Origin: Oscillospiraceae bacterium
GTDB taxonomy: Bacteria > Bacillota > Clostridia > Oscillospirales > Ruminococcaceae
Direction: 5' to 3'
DNA: 6,476 nucleotides
Assembly: GCA_014796735.1 (NCBI GenBank)
Contig: JAAVIG010000130.1
Coordinates: 1 to 6,476, forward strand
Shown: positions 4,951 to 6,476 of the stretch, piece after piece
Position numbering within the stretch: position 1 is the stretch's first letter
How the letters are laid out: every line of letters starts with the position of its first letter
Translations under genes and position numbers: made by a program
Notes under the pieces: model-generated
The model's input: only the letters and a program-made list of their open reading frames with translations
What the model was told of the DNA's origin: nothing
Databases searched by the model: none

Positions 4951-6476
4951 TCAGTTTACGCTGAACAGCAGTTCGGAATAAGTGGGGATAGGCCAGTAAT
5001 CTTCCGCAACGACAGTTTCAAGCTCGTCTGCCACAGCGCGCAGCGACTGCATTGAAGCAAAGACGGTATCGTGATAAAATCTTGCTTTGTCTGTAATTTC
5101 TTCAACGGCGTGCGCCTTTACAATATCGGCTTCCAAATCCTTTATTCTCGCACTCAAAGCGTCCGTAAGCGTTATAACCTTTTCAGCTAACTCCTGCTCG
5201 GCTCCCGCCGCAAAGCCTGCCGCCTTTTTAGCAGCAACCGCTTCACACATATCCTTTTCAAATTTCAGGACCGCGGGCAATATCTGACGCTTAGCCATAT
5301 CAACGGTTGTCAACGCTTCGATATTCAAAACCTTTTCGTAATTTTCAAGCAGGGTTTCCGTTCTTGAATGTATCTCTATTTCGCTGAACACCCTATGCCT
5401 AACAAAAAGCTTAATGTTCTTTTCGTCCTCAAAATGAGGCACCGCGTCAACGGTGGAAACGTAGTTGGGCAGCCCTCTTCTTTCCGCTTCCTTTATCCAG
5501 CTTGCGTCATAGCCGTTTCCGTTGAATATGATCTTCTTATGCTCCGTAAATGTCTTTTTCAGCAGCTCGTTCAAAGCTGACTTAAAGTCGGGAGCCTTTT
5601 CAAGTTCGTCCGCAAAATCAGCCAAAGCGTCCGCCACTATCGTATTAAGAACAATATTCGGTCCGGCGATATTAAGAGTAGAGCCGACGCTTCTGAACTC
5701 AAACTTATTACCGGTAAAAGCAAATGGAGACGTTCTGTTTCTGTCGGTGGTGTCCTTGGGGAAGGTGGGGAGAGTTGAAACACCTATGTCAAACTGTCTG
5801 TGAAGATTTTTTGCGTGGCTGCCGCTGACTAAGGCTTCTATAACATCGGTAAGCTCCTCGCCCAAGAAAATCGAGATAATTGCGGGAGGTGCTTCGTTGG
5901 CGCCCAATCTGTGATCGTTGCCCGCGCTGGCTACCGAAAGTCTCAACAGGTCCGCGTGATCGTCCACTGCCTTTACCACCGCCGCAAGGAAGGTCAAAAA
6001 CTGAGCGTTTTCAAGGGGAGAATCGCCGGGATTCAAGAGATTCTGTCCGTCATTGGTGGACAAAGCCCAGTTATCGTGCTTACCCGAACCGTTTACTCCC
6101 GCAAAGGGCTTTTCGTGCAAAAGACACGCAAGACCGTGCCTTTTAGCCACCTTCTGCATAAGCTCCATTGTAAGCTGATTATGATCCGCCGCAAGATTGG
6201 CGTTTTCAAATACAGGCGCGCACTCATGCTGCGCAGGAGCTACCTCGTTATGCTTGGTCTTAGAGGGCACGCCCAGATTCCAGAGAGTTTTGTCAAGGTC
6301 CTTCATATAATCGCTGACTCTCTGCTTGATAGTACCGAAATAGTGATCCTCAAGCTCCTGACCTTTTGGGGGAGCAGCACCGAACAGAGTGCGTCCCGTA
6401 AAGAACAGGTCCTTTCTCTTGCTGTAGAGCACTTCGTCAACAAGGAAATATTCCTGCTCCGCGCCTACCGTTGCAA
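4951..6476 (-). CDS. glnN: Type III glutamine synthetase GlnN, 5' part missing
   Basis: This is the C-terminal 507 residues of a GSIII enzyme, which makes glutamine from glutamate, ammonium and ATP; full-length members are about 700 aa, so roughly 190-200 residues lie beyond the right edge. Reading is open to the edge (partial codon at 6475-6476), so the GTG at 6432 is an internal Val codon. Numbering visible residues from 6474, the conserved blocks are GAEQEYFLVD (4-13), TGRTLFGAAPPKGQELEDHYFG (26-47, quoted here by its ends), HNEVAPAQHE (75-84), NGSGKHDNW (128-136), RLGANEAPPA (189-198) and NRTSPFAFTGNKFEFR (246-261). These carry the glutamate, ammonium and metal/ATP-site residues of the family. 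The C-terminus ending YWPIPTYSELLFSVN is typical and complete. GSIII forms large dodecamers and is common in Bacteroides, cyanobacteria and gut clostridia. Its promoter is not in the window; a hairpin-rich 3' flank and terminator follow. Confidence 0.96.
   Translation of the reverse strand, partial: ATVGAEQEYFLVDEVLYSKRKDLFFTGRTLFGAAPPKGQELEDHYFGTIKQRVSDYMKDLDKTLWNLGVPSKTKHNEVAPAQHECAPVFENANLAADHNQLTMELMQKVAKRHGLACLLHEKPFAGVNGSGKHDNWALSTNDGQNLLNPGDSPLENAQFLTFLAAVVKAVDDHADLLRLSVASAGNDHRLGANEAPPAIISIFLGEELTDVIEALVSGSHAKNLHRQFDIGVSTLPTFPKDTTDRNRTSPFAFTGNKFEFRSVGSTLNIAGPNIVLNTIVADALADFADELEKAPDFKSALNELLKKTFTEHKKIIFNGNGYDASWIKEAERRGLPNYVSTVDAVPHFEDEKNIKLFVRHRVFSEIEIHSRTETLLENYEKVLNIEALTTVDMAKRQILPAVLKFEKDMCEAVAAKKAAGFAAGAEQELAEKVITLTDALSARIKDLEADIVKAHAVEEITDKARFYHDTVFASMQSLRAVADELETVVAEDYWPIPTYSELLFSVN

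Noticed and set aside
6430..6432. GTG at 6432 as the start of the glutamine synthetase
   Set aside because: The frame stays open to the window edge and the upstream residues (GAEQEYFLVD) are conserved GSIII sequence, so this is an internal codon.
1..6476. Mobile element, CRISPR array, tRNA, rRNA or defence system
   Set aside because: No transposase, integrase, repeat-spacer pattern, tRNA cloverleaf or rRNA-like stretch is seen; the coding content is recognisable metabolic and RNA-turnover genes throughout.

Overview
The window reads as a stretch of a chromosome from a low-to-moderate GC Firmicute, most likely a clostridial gut-type anaerobe of the Oscillospiraceae/Lachnospiraceae kind. That placement is an inference from gene content (type III glutamine synthetase, a YnbB-like aluminium-resistance PLP protein, clostridial-type M42 peptidases, YicC), strong Shine-Dalgarno sites and consensus sigma-A promoters. 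I cannot name a genus. All genes lie on the minus strand, so the window is best read from right to left; every sizeable plus-strand frame is a shadow of one of these genes.

Right to left: (1) 4951-6476 is the C-terminal part of glnN, a type III glutamine synthetase whose N-terminus lies beyond the right edge. Its 3' flank carries three successive hairpins, the last an intrinsic terminator. (2) 3842-4717 is yicC, an endoribonuclease/RNase-adaptor family gene. It has its own near-consensus promoter and its own terminator, so it looks monocistronic. (3) 787-3597 is a three-gene cluster behind one good promoter: two different M42-family metallo-aminopeptidases separated by a single base, then, after 11 bases, a GNAT-type acetyltransferase. 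(4) 1-621 is the N-terminal 207 residues of a YnbB-like, PLP-dependent 'methionine gamma-lyase / aluminium resistance' family protein that runs off the left edge.

Functionally this is mostly amino-acid, nitrogen and peptide metabolism: ammonium assimilation (GlnN), final trimming of peptides to amino acids (the M42 pair), a probable C-S lyase-like PLP enzyme, plus RNA turnover (YicC). The only clear operon is M42-M42-GNAT. Links between the other units are by proximity only.

I found no mobile element, CRISPR array, tRNA or rRNA, and no convincing novel defence or mobile system. The points most worth a second look are the hairpin-rich segment after glnN (possible small RNA), the tightly coupled divergent M42 pair, and the M42-linked acetyltransferase. 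No gap between genes exceeds 300 bases.
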